DNA of 64,000 nucleotides from Archivesica marissinica. Its lineage: Eukaryota; Mollusca; Bivalvia; Venerida; Vesicomyidae. The stretch is from the NCBI GenBank assembly GCA_014843695.1, contig CM026404.1, positions 85,156,712 through 85,220,711 on the forward strand, in the 5' to 3' direction. Positions 1 to 10,990 of this stretch are shown in pieces (within the stretch, counting starts at the first letter, position 1; each line of letters starts with the position of its first letter). The notes below the pieces were generated by a model. The model ran no database searches, had not been told where the DNA came from, and worked only from the letters and a program-made list of their open reading frames with translations. A program made the position numbers and the translations under genes.

Positions 1-1533
1 ATGTATAACATTAAACACAAACTACAAGCATATATTCTATATTCAAGCTATATGTATAACATCAAACACAAACTACAAGCATATCTTCTATATTCAAGCT
101 ATATGTGTAACATCCAACACAAACTACAAGCATATCTTCTATATTCAAGCTATATGTGTAACATTAAACACAAACTACAAGTATATATTCTATATTCAAG
201 CTATATGTATAACATTGAACACAAACTACAAGCATATATTCTACATTCAAGCTATATGTATAACATTAAACACAAACTACAAACATATATTCAAGCTATA
301 TGTATAACATTAAACAAAAACTACAAGTATATCTTCTATATTCAAGCTATATGTGTAACATCCAACACAAACTACAAGTATATCTTCTATATTCAAGCTA
401 TATGTGTACATCCAACACAAACTACAAGTATATCTTCTATATTCAAGCTATATGTATAACATTAAACACAAACTACAAGTATATCTTCTATATTCAAGCT
501 ATATGTGTAACATCCAACACAAACTACAAGTATATCTTCTATATTCAAGCTATATGTTTAACATTAGACACAAACGACAAGGATATCTTCTATATTCAAG
601 CTATATGTATAACATCCAACACAAACTACAAGTATATATTCTATATTCAAGCTATATGTATAACATCCAACACAAACTACAAACATATATTCAAGCTATA
701 TGTATAACATTAAACACAAACTACAAGCATATATTCTACATTCAAGCTATATGTATAACATTAAACACAAACTACAAGCATATATTCTACATTCAAGCTA
801 TATGTATAACATTAAACACAAACTACAAGCATATCTTCTATATTCAATCTATATGTATAACATCCAACACAAACTACAAGCATATATTCTATATTCAAAC
901 TATATGTATAACATTAAACACAAACTACAAGTATATCTTCTATATTCAAGCTATATGTGTAACATCCAACACAAACTACAAGCATATCTTCTATATTCAA
1001 GCTATATGTATAACATTAAACACAAACTACAAGTATATATTCTATATTCAAGCTATATGTATAACATCCAACACAAACTACAAGCATATATTCTATATTC
1101 AAGCTATATGTTTAACATTAGACACAAACGACAAGGATATCTTCTATATTCAAGCTATATGTATAACATCAATCACAAACTACAAGTATATCTTCTATAT
1201 TCAAGCTATATGTATAACATTAAACACAAACTACAAGCATATATTCTATGTTCAAGCTATATGTGTAACATCCAACACAAACTACAAGCATATATTCAAG
1301 CTATATGTGTAACATCCAACACAAACTACAAGCATATATTCAAGCTATATGTATAACATCAAACACAAACTACAAGTATATATTCTATATTCAAGCTATA
1401 TGTGTAACATTAAACACAAACTACAAGTATATCTTCTATATTCAAGCTATATGTATAACATCCAACACAAACTACAAGCATATCTTCTATATTCAAGCTA
1501 TATGTGTAACATCCAACACAAACTACAAGTATA
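1..1533. repeat. 51-bp satellite array, left block (about 30 copies)
   Basis: Head-to-tail repeats of a 51-bp unit, recognisable by the recurring words CAAGCTATATGT, AACACAAACTACAAG and CTATATT. Several monomers are 39 bp because a 12-bp internal piece is missing (for example near 281-300 and 685-700). The array starts before the window. Because 51 and 39 are multiples of three, all forward frames stay open for long stretches. The predicted peptides are periodic and are not genes. The array is interrupted by the transposon at 1534-2713 and resumes in register at 2714. Confidence 0.97.
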
Positions 1534-2713
1534 CAGTCAAAATTGCTCAAGCGACCACGTGTATTAAGCGACCTTTGTCTTATGCGACCATTTTGAAATC
1601 CCCCCGAGCGATTTCACACTATAAATCTATTGTATTAAGCGACTTTTGTCTTACGCGACCAACGACCACCTATTTTCGGCCGTAATTACCTAAAGTTTTT
1701 CATTAAGCGACCATAAGTAGTGTTGAAATTAGAAATTCAAAACATAAATCAAGAGATTATTAAATGTGTCGTCTGCTGGTTATGTATATTGAAGAGGCAA
1801 TAAATTTGACAAGTAATCATGATACGGCACGTGCCAATCAGTCAATTTTCGCACATTTATGCCCCAATTTCCGTTTTGAGTCATTGTTGTAAAAACAAAT
1901 GTAGGGGATTATCGGAGCGCAATGTCCAGTTACGAGTTCTTTATAGTGAAGTCACAGACATATTGTCCCATGTGTGTAAATTTCATAATTGGGCGCTAAT
2001 TGATTCAAATAGTCGACAATTTGTTCTTATAGTGTCGCATTTTTAGTTTTATTGGGTCACAGCATATGGATTGTCCCATTGCACCGGTCGGAAATTCAGC
2101 CAACGGATGTCAATTTTATATGTACGTTTTGATTTAAATGAATGTAAATGCATTATTGTTGTAATTTTCTGGATTACATTTTTGCTTACATAATTATCTC
2201 GGGATATCACACCATTTTCGACTTATACTATATTTTGAATCTAAATACGCAATAGGTTACAAAATTGATTCGTCCTCAAAATGTTTCGTACTCGAAAATT
2301 GATTCGTCCTCAAAATGTTTCATACTCGTAATAACATAAATAAGACCATGTCAATTCTGACCTTTTGAATACAGGCAACATAAAAATGCCCTTTTTTGTA
2401 GCAATCAATAAGGTGTTTGATCTACATTATCCATATCGTGCAGGTGTCACAATTAGCAACAATCAACAAGGTGTTTCAACAAGAAAAATACAAGCAAATA
2501 TTACTATAAAAAGTTTTCTTTATTTTATGATGACATATACACATGACATATATGCAACATATATACACTGTAGTGTCCACCCAAACAAAAGTCTAGTACA
2601 TGTCTCCGACTCTGGGAAATTGTCCGTTCAGTCACTTTGTATTAAGAGACCGTTTCATTAAGAGACCACTTTTGTCCATTCCCTTGGGCGGTCTCTTAAT
2701 ACAAGTTTGACTG
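1534..2713. mobile_element. Pogo/Tigger-like non-autonomous DNA transposon inserted in the 51-bp satellite
   Basis: The ends are inverted repeats, CAGTCAAA at the left and TTTGACTG at the right, extended by imperfect subterminal matches containing ATTAAGCGACC or ATTAAGAGACC. The element is flanked by TA at 1532-1533 and 2714-2715. Removing it with one TA restores a normal satellite monomer. TA duplication and a CAGTCAAA-type terminus fit Tc1/mariner-pogo elements. The longest ORFs (75 and 98 codons) show no DDE transposase motif, so it is a non-autonomous or internally deleted 1,180-bp copy. A short direct duplication, ATTGATTCGTCCTCAAAATG, lies at about 2264-2315. Confidence 0.85.
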
Positions 2714-2971
2714 TATATTCTATATTCAAGCTATATGTGTAACATCCAACACAAACTACAAGTATATCTTCTATATTCAAGCTATATGTATAACATCAAA
2801 CACAAACTACAAGTATATCTTCTATATTCAAGCTATGTGTGTAACATCCAACACAAACTACAAGCATATATTCAAGCTATATGTATAACATTAAACACAA
2901 ACTACAAGTATATATTCTATATTCAAGCTATATGTATAACATTAAACACAAACTACAAGTATATCTTCTAA
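2714..2971. repeat. 51-bp satellite array, right block (about 5 copies)
   Basis: Continuation of the array at 1-1533, in register with it across the transposon. It includes one 39-bp short monomer near 2865. It stops abruptly inside a monomer at about 2970, where the DIRS-like coding remnant begins on the other strand. Confidence 0.95.
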
Positions 2972-4173
2972 AACCATTTAACAAAAAAGACGCCTCCGCC
3001 TTGTTGTAAAACTGTAAATAACTTTTTAAAGCCGTAAAATTAACCGGAGTTTTCGCTAAGCAGCGAATATTTTCCCCACGTGACTCATTATTTGTGGTTA
3101 TTGAAGTTGCCTCTACCTCTAAAACTGTAGCTCTAAACGTGCTAGAGTTATTATTGGTACAGTTCACCGATGAATGAGGGCCTGAGCACGTGGAACAAAT
3201 ATGTGAAAATCTACAATTCGGCCAAGTGCAATTACCCTTGTTAAATTCATTACACGTGTAACTAGGAGGATTAGATTGATTTCTATCATTAAACTAATTG
3301 GTCCCTTGAGTTGGCCTAAGTTGAATACAGCGCCACCATAAATCATTATTTATTTTGGACCACAAAGCTGGGGCAATTGCTTGTCTTAAAAGAAATTGCT
3401 CGTCATAAATATGCCATGCCAAATTACCCTGGCGTGACGCACAATCCCTGATGTTAAACATATAATGTAACATTTCGTAAACTCTATCTGAGTGGTTTGA
3501 CAGATAAATAGAAGCGTAAATTATGAAAGCGTTGGTCCATTTTTTTTCGATACTATCAATCTGTTCTTTACATTCTTTTTGGGCCGATTTGATGTTCCCT
3601 TCGCTATTCAATTTGAACACAGTACCTTTACAAAATTCTGACAATTCTACTGCACCTTTTAATAATAAAGCCAAATTAACATAGTCACCCTTAAATCTTC
3701 TGTTTAAGGGCCGTCGGCACATGAGCCGCTAAATCATCATCTGCTAAACGAATGTTATTTAGAGAGCTGTTACTGGTTACTACGCCCAGAAGCATTTGGT
3801 GATTACAACAATTTCTAAGATTATCAGGTTGGGACGGGTTGCCACACCCCATTACGCCATTTGAAATATCCACAGTGGGGACACCGGTATTCCCAGCATC
3901 CTCGCCAGTGTTTTGGCGTTGTAATACTTGCTCAAAATCAACAACACGATTATGAATACAATTATCATTACCTCCATGTGCTTCCAAAGCACGCTCGTCA
4001 ACAGCATTCTCCTCGACCAAATGTTGAGGTTCTACATCCTCCCATCTCCGTTTTCTTCCCCTACCCGGAGCTCTAGCAGGCCTAGGAGGGTCAGGCTGTT
4101 CTGGAGGAGCCACTACCCTGTTCCTCAGTACTCGTCTAGCAGGTGGCTGACGCCTTCCAGCACCACGTGGCAT
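2972..4173 (-). pseudogene. DIRS-like (tyrosine-recombinase) retrotransposon fragment: gag-like ORF running into the start of RT
   Basis: Read on the minus strand from 4173. A basic, Arg/Pro-rich N-terminus (starting MPRGAGRRQPP) is followed, after a frameshift near 3700, by a conserved-looking block with KGDYVNLALLLKG, WTNAFIIYASIYL, WHIYDEQFLLRQ and LWWRCIQL. An in-frame TAG (3294-3296) interrupts it. The same frame then gives a Cys/His cluster: C-x8-C-x4-C-x4-H-x2-C-x2-C. After that comes KTPVNFTALKSYLQF and FLLNGF, which resembles the start of a DIRS-type reverse transcriptase domain. The rest of RT, RNase H and recombinase are absent; the reading stops at the 51-bp satellite. Assignment to DIRS-like elements is from remembered family motifs. 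At least one frameshift and one stop make it a pseudogene. Confidence 0.6.
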
Positions 4174-4259
4174 CTTGATAATTTCAATTACTATTTACTA
4201 TAACAACTTCCAGCACCACGTGGCATCTTGATAATTTCAATTACTATTTACTATAACAA
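4154..4259. repeat. 53-bp direct duplication at the 5' end of the DIRS-like fragment
   Basis: The segment beginning CTTCCAGCACCACGTGGCAT at 4154-4206 is repeated at once, apparently without change, at 4207-4259. It covers the first codons of the gag-like ORF and its upstream leader, so the start region exists twice. Confidence 0.9.
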
Positions 4260-5257
4260 TTGGTGGTTTGTTTTTTTTTTTTTATACAGCCTGACTGTCA
4301 GAGAATATCTAATCACGTGACATTAGCACAATTTTTTTCAACTATATACCCCCGGTTGGTACCCGACTTTGATACCTTCGTACTGCTATACAAACAGAAA
4401 CCAGTAAAATCGGTCGACTATGACTAATGTAATTTGAACAAAGCCGGTGCGTAGCCAACCACATTTCTGAAGGGGATCTCGAAAAATAACTGAAATTATT
4501 TAAATTCTGAAATGATTTTGGATTATTTTATGTCTTCAAAAATTGTTTTATAAGTACACACTTTAAAATTTATACCAAATAATAGCACAGTATGCTGTTA
4601 TTTAGATGGCCATTACCCTTGTCTTTGAGCCAATTCAGGTTGCGAAAGGAGTATATTCTAATGCACGATTTGCTCATGTACTATTCTGATGCAAATGCAT
4701 ACAAATTTGGTCGTCAAAACAATTAAATTCCTTTATTGTTCCGTGCCATTTCAATATTGTGTGTTTTTCTTTGCTCGCCAACACTGAAATGAAGCTACGT
4801 AGCAACATCATCGTTTGACTATTCCATTGTTACGAATGAAGCTACACAGCGGATTCGGACCATGTTCATAATGGTGATACGGCCCAATAAACGACATCAA
4901 TAAAGTAGTAATACCTGGATAGACATATTTTGCGCTGTCTTGCCTGCCCATATGTTTCTCCGATGACACGGGTAAGTAAGCTTAATCAACACCATCGTCT
5001 GTAGCATGACTATTTGAGTATCTAAAGCTGACAGACGGAATCCTGTTATATCCAACTGGCGGCTCTCTTCTAGATAAATGTTGACACAGCCAGACAACTC
5101 TACTGCAAATCTTTAGTCATCTAATAATTTACAAACTCCAACTGAATAGGTCTGACTTACCGAACACATATTTTGAATTTGAATACTGTGAACACTGACT
5201 TTGTTACATTTTTCAAATAATATTTACATTTATGCTATTCGTGGACTGGTTGAATGA
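4260..5257. other. No gene recognised
   Basis: About 1 kb of AT-rich sequence with a T-tract at about 4270-4282. Open frames are short (66 codons at most) and not protein-like. I see no repeat arrays, TIR pairs or RNA genes here. The upstream leader of the DIRS-like element may occupy the first part. Confidence 0.6.
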
Positions 5258-6008
5258 GGGGGGGCAGATGAACACCCTCACCCTTTGTCAAGGGGGGGTA
5301 GATGAACACCCTCACCCTTTGTCAAGGGTGGGTAGATGAACACCCTCACCCTTTGTCAATGGGGGGGGGGGCAGATGAACACCCTCACCCTTTCTCAAGG
5401 GGGGGGCAGATGAACACCCTCACCCTTTCTCAAGGGGGGGGCAGATGAACACCCTCACCCTTTCTCAAGGGGGGCAGCTGAACACCCTCACCCTTTGTCA
5501 AGGGGGGGCAGATGAACACCCTCACCCTTTGTCAAGGGGGGGCAGATGAACACCCTCACCCTTTGTCAAGGGGGGGCAGATGAACACCCTTTGTCAAGGG
5601 GGGCAGATGAACACCCTCACCCTTTGTCAAGGGGGGCAGATGAACACCCTCACCCTTTGTCAAGGGGGGGCAGATGAACACCCTCACCCTTTGTCAAGGG
5701 GGGGCAGATGAACACCCTCACCCTTTCTCAAGGGGGGGGCAGATGAACACCCTCACCCTTTGTCAAGGGGGGCAGATGAACACCCTCACCCTTTGTCAAG
5801 GGGGGGCAGATGAACACCCTCACCCTTTGTCAAGGGGGGGCAGATGAACACCCTCACCCTTTGTCAAGGGGGGGCAGATGAACACCCTCACCCTTTGTCA
5901 AGGGGGGGTAGATGAACACCCTCACCCTTTGTCAAGGGGGGGCAGATGAACACCCTCACCCTTTGTCAAGGGGGGGGGGGCAGCTGAACACCCTCACCCT
6001 TTGTCAAG
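5258..6008. repeat. G-rich minisatellite, about 33-34 bp unit, about 22 copies
   Basis: Each unit is a run of 4-10 G followed by CAGATGAACACCCTCACCC and TTTGTCAA (or TTTCTCAA). The length of the G-run is the main variable, and one unit lacks the CTCACC part (about 5578-5600). The regularly spaced G-tracts on this strand could form inter-repeat G-quadruplexes. Confidence 0.97.
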
Positions 6009-6609
6009 TATAATTAAGTTCAATACGAGTTATGATACACTCTGCATATGTTAGAATTTGGCAATATTTTCTCGCTGTCACGACTAGCTTATTACAGGTA
6101 TAATCACAATGCAAAAACATATGGGACCAGTAGCAATGATGTTTGTAACGCCAGCTGCTGTGTGGTGGTAAATGATTGCACGTGAATGTGACACGAAAAA
6201 TATTAAAATACATCAATATTTACTTACGTGGCTCAAAATCACTCTTGCAGCTAGAAAAAAGTGTTTGTATAAACATTAGCAATATATGTACTTACATATA
6301 ACATTACTAAACTTAATTCATAATATTTATATAAATATGTAATACTTTAAGAGTACAGAACATGACAGGTTTTGAAAATTAAATGAAAAAGAAACAACAA
6401 TTAGAAGATGAGAAACAAAAAGTAAATGAACATAGAGGAGAAAAGAGATATACAGAATTAATGAACAACACTTCACCATGATTCTTGGAAGCGACAGGGC
6501 GAGAATTTCGACACGAAATTGCACTACATCGTCAGTGATGGAAAGGAAAATCTACTCATTCGAAATAAAATGTATTATAAACCATTGTATACCTACTTCA
6601 TTTCACAAA
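6009..6609 (-). other. Probable 3' untranslated part of the minus-strand LINE
   Basis: AT-rich, without protein-like ORFs, lying directly downstream (minus sense) of the RT stop codon at 6610. No poly-A or simple-repeat tail is clear enough to fix the 3' end, so the boundary with unrelated sequence is not determined. Confidence 0.4.
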
Positions 6610-8335
6610 CTAACTGAAGTAAAACCGTTTTGTGTCTCTAATATAATTACGTATAACACTGAACAATGCTGCGTTCGATTCATATGTAAGCGTCGGATTT
6701 CCTTGCAAAATGACATCCATTGTAGGACTACAAACTTGAGAGATTGAATTCAGCATTTCTGTCCGTAAATGTGTGTATTGTGAACAAACAAGGAAATAGT
6801 GGTGAGAATTTTCAATTGCTCCACATTCGCAATATGGCGAATTAATTATGTTCTTATCAAACAAATCAGAACAGAGAGAACTGCAGTGAGTACGTAATCT
6901 TGTGTGAAGTATTTGAAGTTTTCGATCTCCTGTATAGAAATAACCTGGCACTTTCGGTAAGTCATTGTTTAACAGACGTTTGAAGGCTGTTACTGTGCCT
7001 GCATTTTGTGTCAAAACGGGAAGAGCATTAAAATCTCTAATAACTGATGGAAGAAATGACTTGTAATAAAAATCTGTACGTGTGAATATGGTCTGTATAT
7101 TTTGTGAATTTCTTAATGGATACCGATGAACGTTACCAACAGATGATGGAACAAGATTTGAAAGATAGGCTGGAGTAAGATTGTTTTTCATTTTATAGAA
7201 GAGGATTAGTTTATGCTTGAATCGTCTTGTTTCAAGTGATTCCCATCCAACTTCTGTCATAAGTTTAGCAATTGATACCAGTTTCGTAGTCCCGGTAACA
7301 ATTCTGGCAGCCTCTTGTTGAATTTGTTCCAAATCTATTTTTTCATATTGGGTACAGTTGTCAAATAGAATATCACCATACTCGAGAATCGGTCGTATAA
7401 ATGTTAGATATATTATCTCTAATGACCTTCTATCGAGTTGGAATTTTAATTTTTTCATTATATTTATCCTTTTCCATACTTTAGTTTTCATGTATTCTAT
7501 ATGTGTGAACCAGCGAAGATCATGTGACAGATGCACACCTAGGTGCTTATGATGCCGGACTTCTGTTATCTGTTTAGTTTGCATTTGAAGTGGAGGGTGA
7601 TAATTATTTCTTTGGTGTTTACGTGATATCAGTAAGGATTCAGTTTTAGTAGGATTGAACTTTACAAGCCATTTTGAAGCCCATGAATCTATTGTGCGGA
7701 GATCAGAGTTAAGGATAGCAGAAGCCGTAATTGGATTTTCAACAACAATGTATAGACTGGTGTCATCAGCATAAAGTCTAATATTAGCTTGAATATCTCG
7801 AACAATGTCGTTAATATAAATAAGGAAAAGAAGAGGTCCGAGAATTGATCCTTGTGGCACACCAGCAGTGAGAAAATTATCCGAAGATTTACAACCGGGG
7901 AGAACCACACGTTGTTTTCTGCTACGCAGATAAGACGAGAACCAGGATAGCAAGGGTCCAGAAATACCGATTGAGTTAAGTTTAAATAATAACCCTTTGT
8001 GCCAGACACGATCAAAGGCCTTACTGATGTCACAGAAGATCGCTCTGACTTCTTTACCGGAGTCAATTGCCTGTGCGAAAACATTATGCATATAAGTTAA
8101 TTGATTAATGGTGGAGTCACCCGGGACGAATCCAGACTGTAAAGGAGTAAGGATGTTATTGGCATGTAGAAAGTTGAAAGTGTGTTTAAATACAATTCTT
8201 TCAATTACTTTATTTAAATTACTTATGAGCGATATTGGACGATAATTGTTAACTAGAGAACGATCACCAGATTTGAATAGTGGAGTAACATTTGCATCTT
8301 TCCATATATCAGGTACTATAGAAATGTGAATTGAG
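6610..8335 (-). pseudogene. LINE ORF2, reverse transcriptase to C-terminus (non-LTR, Jockey/CR1-like)
   Basis: A continuous minus-strand reading frame. From the N-terminal side it shows YRPISL, the catalytic strand FCDISKAFDRVWH, GVPQGSILGPLLFLIYINDI, the YADD active-site box in RLYADDTSLYI, and a thumb region with RHHKHLGVHLSHDL. The C-terminus carries a Cys/His cluster (YCECGAIENSHHYFLVC) found near the end of many Jockey/CR1-type ORF2 proteins. The frame runs open from 8335 to the stop at 6610. It lacks the endonuclease because the 5' part is displaced by a TIR element (8338-9168) and continues at 9171. The protein made target-primed reverse transcription possible when complete. The visible frame has no internal stop, so the copy is fairly young but 5'-truncated. 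Confidence 0.88.
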
Positions 8336-8337
8336 TA

Positions 8338-9168
8338 CCGTATTTAGCTGTGTATAGTGCGCACATTTCTTACTGAAATCCTCATCCATTTTATCTACTG
8401 CGCATTATACACCAGTACAGACATCAGAACATTTTTTTCCGGACCAAAATGTCGTGAAAAAACTGAAATTCGACCCGAACGGCCCACAGTCATTCTATAA
8501 GTTGTTACATTCGACAATCGTTATAAACTAGCTATTAAAACCAGTTGCCGATAGTCTATATAAATAAATCAAATGAATAAGACCACAAAATTAGCATATA
8601 TTTCGTTTATTTTGGCAAACTTTGATGAATTTAATTGAAAAGGTAAATGCATAAAAAATGGCGATTTGATAACATCACGTGGTTTTATCGTATGTAATAT
8701 TTCCCGTACTTTTCGCGTACTTCACCGTACAATGTACAATGCATTGCATAAAAAAAAAACTTTTTTGGCTGCAGTATCTCAATTGATTGTAGCGATAATT
8801 AATTTCGACAAACCTTTCACAATGGGTCCCAGTTAATTAGGTAGGCTTCACGTGTTGAGAAGTTTGAGCATCTGCTGACATGTTTGAGAACGTGTTGAGA
8901 TGTTTGAGAACGTGTCGAGAAATTTGAGCAGGTGTGCCCCGAGTGCGTTACCATTACTCGATGAGGTATATCTCGAGTGATTAATATAAGTTGTAAAAAT
9001 CACGGAGCACAATTTTTAGCAATTCTTGAGAAATGTTAAATTTTGACTTCGAAAATTGCGTTTTTCAAGTGCGCAGTATACATAGGAACTCAGTTTTTCC
9101 GCCGATTTTCGTGCCAGATCGTGGGTGCGCACTATACACGGTAGCGCACTATACACAGCTAAATACGG
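8338..9168. mobile_element. 831-bp TIR DNA element with TA target duplication, inserted in the LINE RT
   Basis: The left end CCGTATTTAGCTGTGTATAG plus TGCGC is repeated inverted at the right end. A second partial inverted motif (GTGCGCACTATACACGG) lies just inside. TA flanks the element at 8336-8337 and 9169-9170. Deleting it with one TA joins the LINE RT frame exactly, giving a normal-looking RT segment (LFN then YSIHISIVPDIWK). No transposase ORF is present, so it is a non-autonomous Tc1/mariner-type element. Near 8971-8997 it carries a stretch resembling the shared SINE tail (CGAGTGATTAATATAAGTTG). Confidence 0.88.
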
Positions 9169-9170
9169 TA

Positions 9171-9342
9171 GTTGAAAAGTGAACATAGTGGATTGCTTAG
9201 TTCAGAAGAAAGTTCACTAAGTAAGCGATTATTGATTCCACCAGGGCCAGCCTTGCATTGTTGAGGCACAGTGTGTATTGGATTTAAGCTGAAATCGGAT
9301 TGAATGCATGGAACTCTCGAATTCAACGATTCTAATTCAGTG
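9171..9342 (-). pseudogene. LINE ORF2 segment upstream of RT (continuation of 6610-8335)
   Basis: Minus-strand frame reading NPIHTVP, KAGPGGINNRLLSELS and PLCSLFN, the typical start of a non-LTR RT (normally GPDGI before RLL). It joins in frame to the RT at 8335 when the TIR element is removed. On its 5' side it is cut by a SINE (9343-9578). A few further codons of the same frame are visible beyond the SINE (9589 to about 9620) before stops appear, so the LINE is truncated or decayed there. Confidence 0.8.
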
Positions 9343-9578
9343 TTAGCGCAGTGGTTAGCGCGCTCGCTTCTCACCAATGTGACCCGGGTTCGATCCTCGG
9401 ACAGGGAAGTATGTGGGATGGTACGATGGTCGCCAGATTGGACAGGTGGGTTTTCTCCGGGTACTCCGGTTTCCTCCCACATGAATGACCACATATACGC
9501 TTTCATCCGAGCCAACGAGAGTGATTAATATAAGTTGTTAAAACTTGCTACACAATCGTTGTAAAATAAATAAAGCAT
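9343..9578 (+). mobile_element. tRNA-derived SINE (family A) with 10-bp target duplication
   Basis: The head has a Pol III A box region (TTAGCGCAGTGGTTAGCGCG) and a B box (GGGTTCGATCC, about 9388). The body contains TCTCCGGGTACTCCGGTTTC. The tail GAGAGTGATTAATATAAG leads to AAATAAATAAAG. Direct repeats TAATTCAGTG at 9333-9342 and 9579-9588 flank it, and the LINE frame continues on both sides. A sister copy of the same family is at 58948-59154. Confidence 0.88.
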
Positions 9579-9588
9579 ATAATTCAGT

Positions 9589-9924
9589 GACTACATCTAG
9601 ATCTACAGCATTTGCTAGATTTAGTCAGGAACCAAGTTATCAGAACCATCCTGGTTTAGTACAGCCTGGAGTAGGGTGTGTATTCCGTAAAGAGACAAAA
9701 TGTTCACCTTCGTATCCATGGAAATGGCCCAAATATTACTATGTTTTATGCATGCATGCAAATTAATGTAGTGACATGGCTAAGAGTTCATAGATAATGA
9801 TCTGAATGTCAAATATATCTGATATCGCCTGTAGTGTAATATACTCCACGAACTTCCGTTCTTCTTCGCATCCTTACCAAATAGTCATTATTAGTCTCTG
9901 TAATGACAGATGTCCATGAAATAC
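9589..9924. other. No gene recognised; end of LINE remnant
   Basis: The first about 30 bases continue the minus-strand LINE frame. After that I see no convincing coding sequence, repeat or TIR. Confidence 0.5.
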
Positions 9925-10060
9925 CGCCTTGATTATAACCCAGCCCGTCTGTCTGATGTAGGTATGCACCTGCCTTAATTAGAACCCAGCCCGTCTGTCT
10001 GATGTAGGTATGCACCTGCCTTGATTAGAACCCAGCCCGTCTGTCTGATGTAGGTATGCA
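9925..10060. repeat. 46-bp tandem repeat, about 3 copies
   Basis: The word CAGCCCGTCTGTCTGATGTA followed by GGTATGCA recurs with 46-bp spacing; monomers end at 9968, 10014 and 10060. The copies differ by only one or two bases. Confidence 0.9.
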
Positions 10061-10351
10061 TGTATTTCTTGTCGCAAACTCTCTGCTGATCATTAATTTC
10101 CTATATTTTGTAACTAATGTACTAACGCCGCAAACTGGCAATTACCATCACCAACCGGGTTGAGATCAATCATCAATCCAAATTCTGAGAATAGTTAATC
10201 TGTTTTGTGTTTAGGCGTAGAAATAATAATAATACTCTGCTGATGTTTAGCTTTAGAATTAGTATCTGCTGATGTATGCTTAGCTTTAGAATTAGTATCG
10301 GTTTTTTCTTTCTGTTTTTTTGCGCATCTATGAAGCCGTGAGACAAGTATT

Positions 10352-10990
10352 CGGATTTATAGTACAGTCCGAATTACTTATTATCAGCTCAATATTTAAC
10401 TCGTTGATAACAGAAGTATCGTCTTATTGTTTGACCTTTATATCATGCAGTCAAGCGCGCGCGTCTGTCACTTTTACCCAAACTATTTTCAAGTTTTCAC
10501 AGACCCGAAACCATAGAGTTTCTCTCCTTTAGTGTTTACCAGGTTCAACTGCTGGCCACAATCCACGCAGCTTCTACCAGGGGCCCCAATTCAACAATCC
10601 TCCGGCCAGATTGCCACGATTCCTTACTATCCGGATTTATAGTACAGTCCAAATGACTTATTACCGACTCAATATTTAACTCGTTGATAACGGAATTATC
10701 GTCCATCGTTTGGCCTTTATGCCATGCAGTCAAGCGAGACGATAACTGTGTCCTGCCTGTTGCTTTTACCGGATGAAACCCCCTTTTTATGGTTAAGCGG
10801 CATGTTAAATCAAACTGTATGGTTGCATGTTATTTTGTAGTGATTTGACAGGCGGTGTGAGCGTAAAATGTACACGTAATAATTTTCTACCTCGAACATC
10901 TTTAAATGACTAATATATTATTTATACAATGTATTTTGTACAGTTGTATTTAACATTTATGTGTTGTGCATCATTGCTGTATATATACAT
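10352..10990 (-). pseudogene. Degenerate transposase fragment, probable Mutator-like (copies C and A)
   Basis: On the minus strand, 10545-10733 encodes MDDNSVINELNIESVIS followed by ESWQSGRRIVELG. The same coding block is present in a fuller copy at 11915-12405. A third, partial copy of the segment (10352-10470) lies immediately beside it. The phrase SGRRIVELG followed in the fuller copy by a CxxC pair resembles the N-terminal zinc-binding part of Mutator-like transposase proteins common in invertebrate genomes; this is recalled, not searched. Relative to the other copy this one lacks 10 bp (the GCAACTGGT stretch), which shifts the frame. No catalytic domain is present. Confidence 0.42.

Noticed and set aside
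1..1685. Overlapping plus-strand ORFs up to 302 codons
   Set aside because: Translations of the 51-bp satellite in several frames at once; no non-repeat coding sequence.
9343..9410. Stand-alone tRNA gene
   Set aside because: Part of a SINE flanked by a 10-bp target duplication; the cloverleaf is imperfect.
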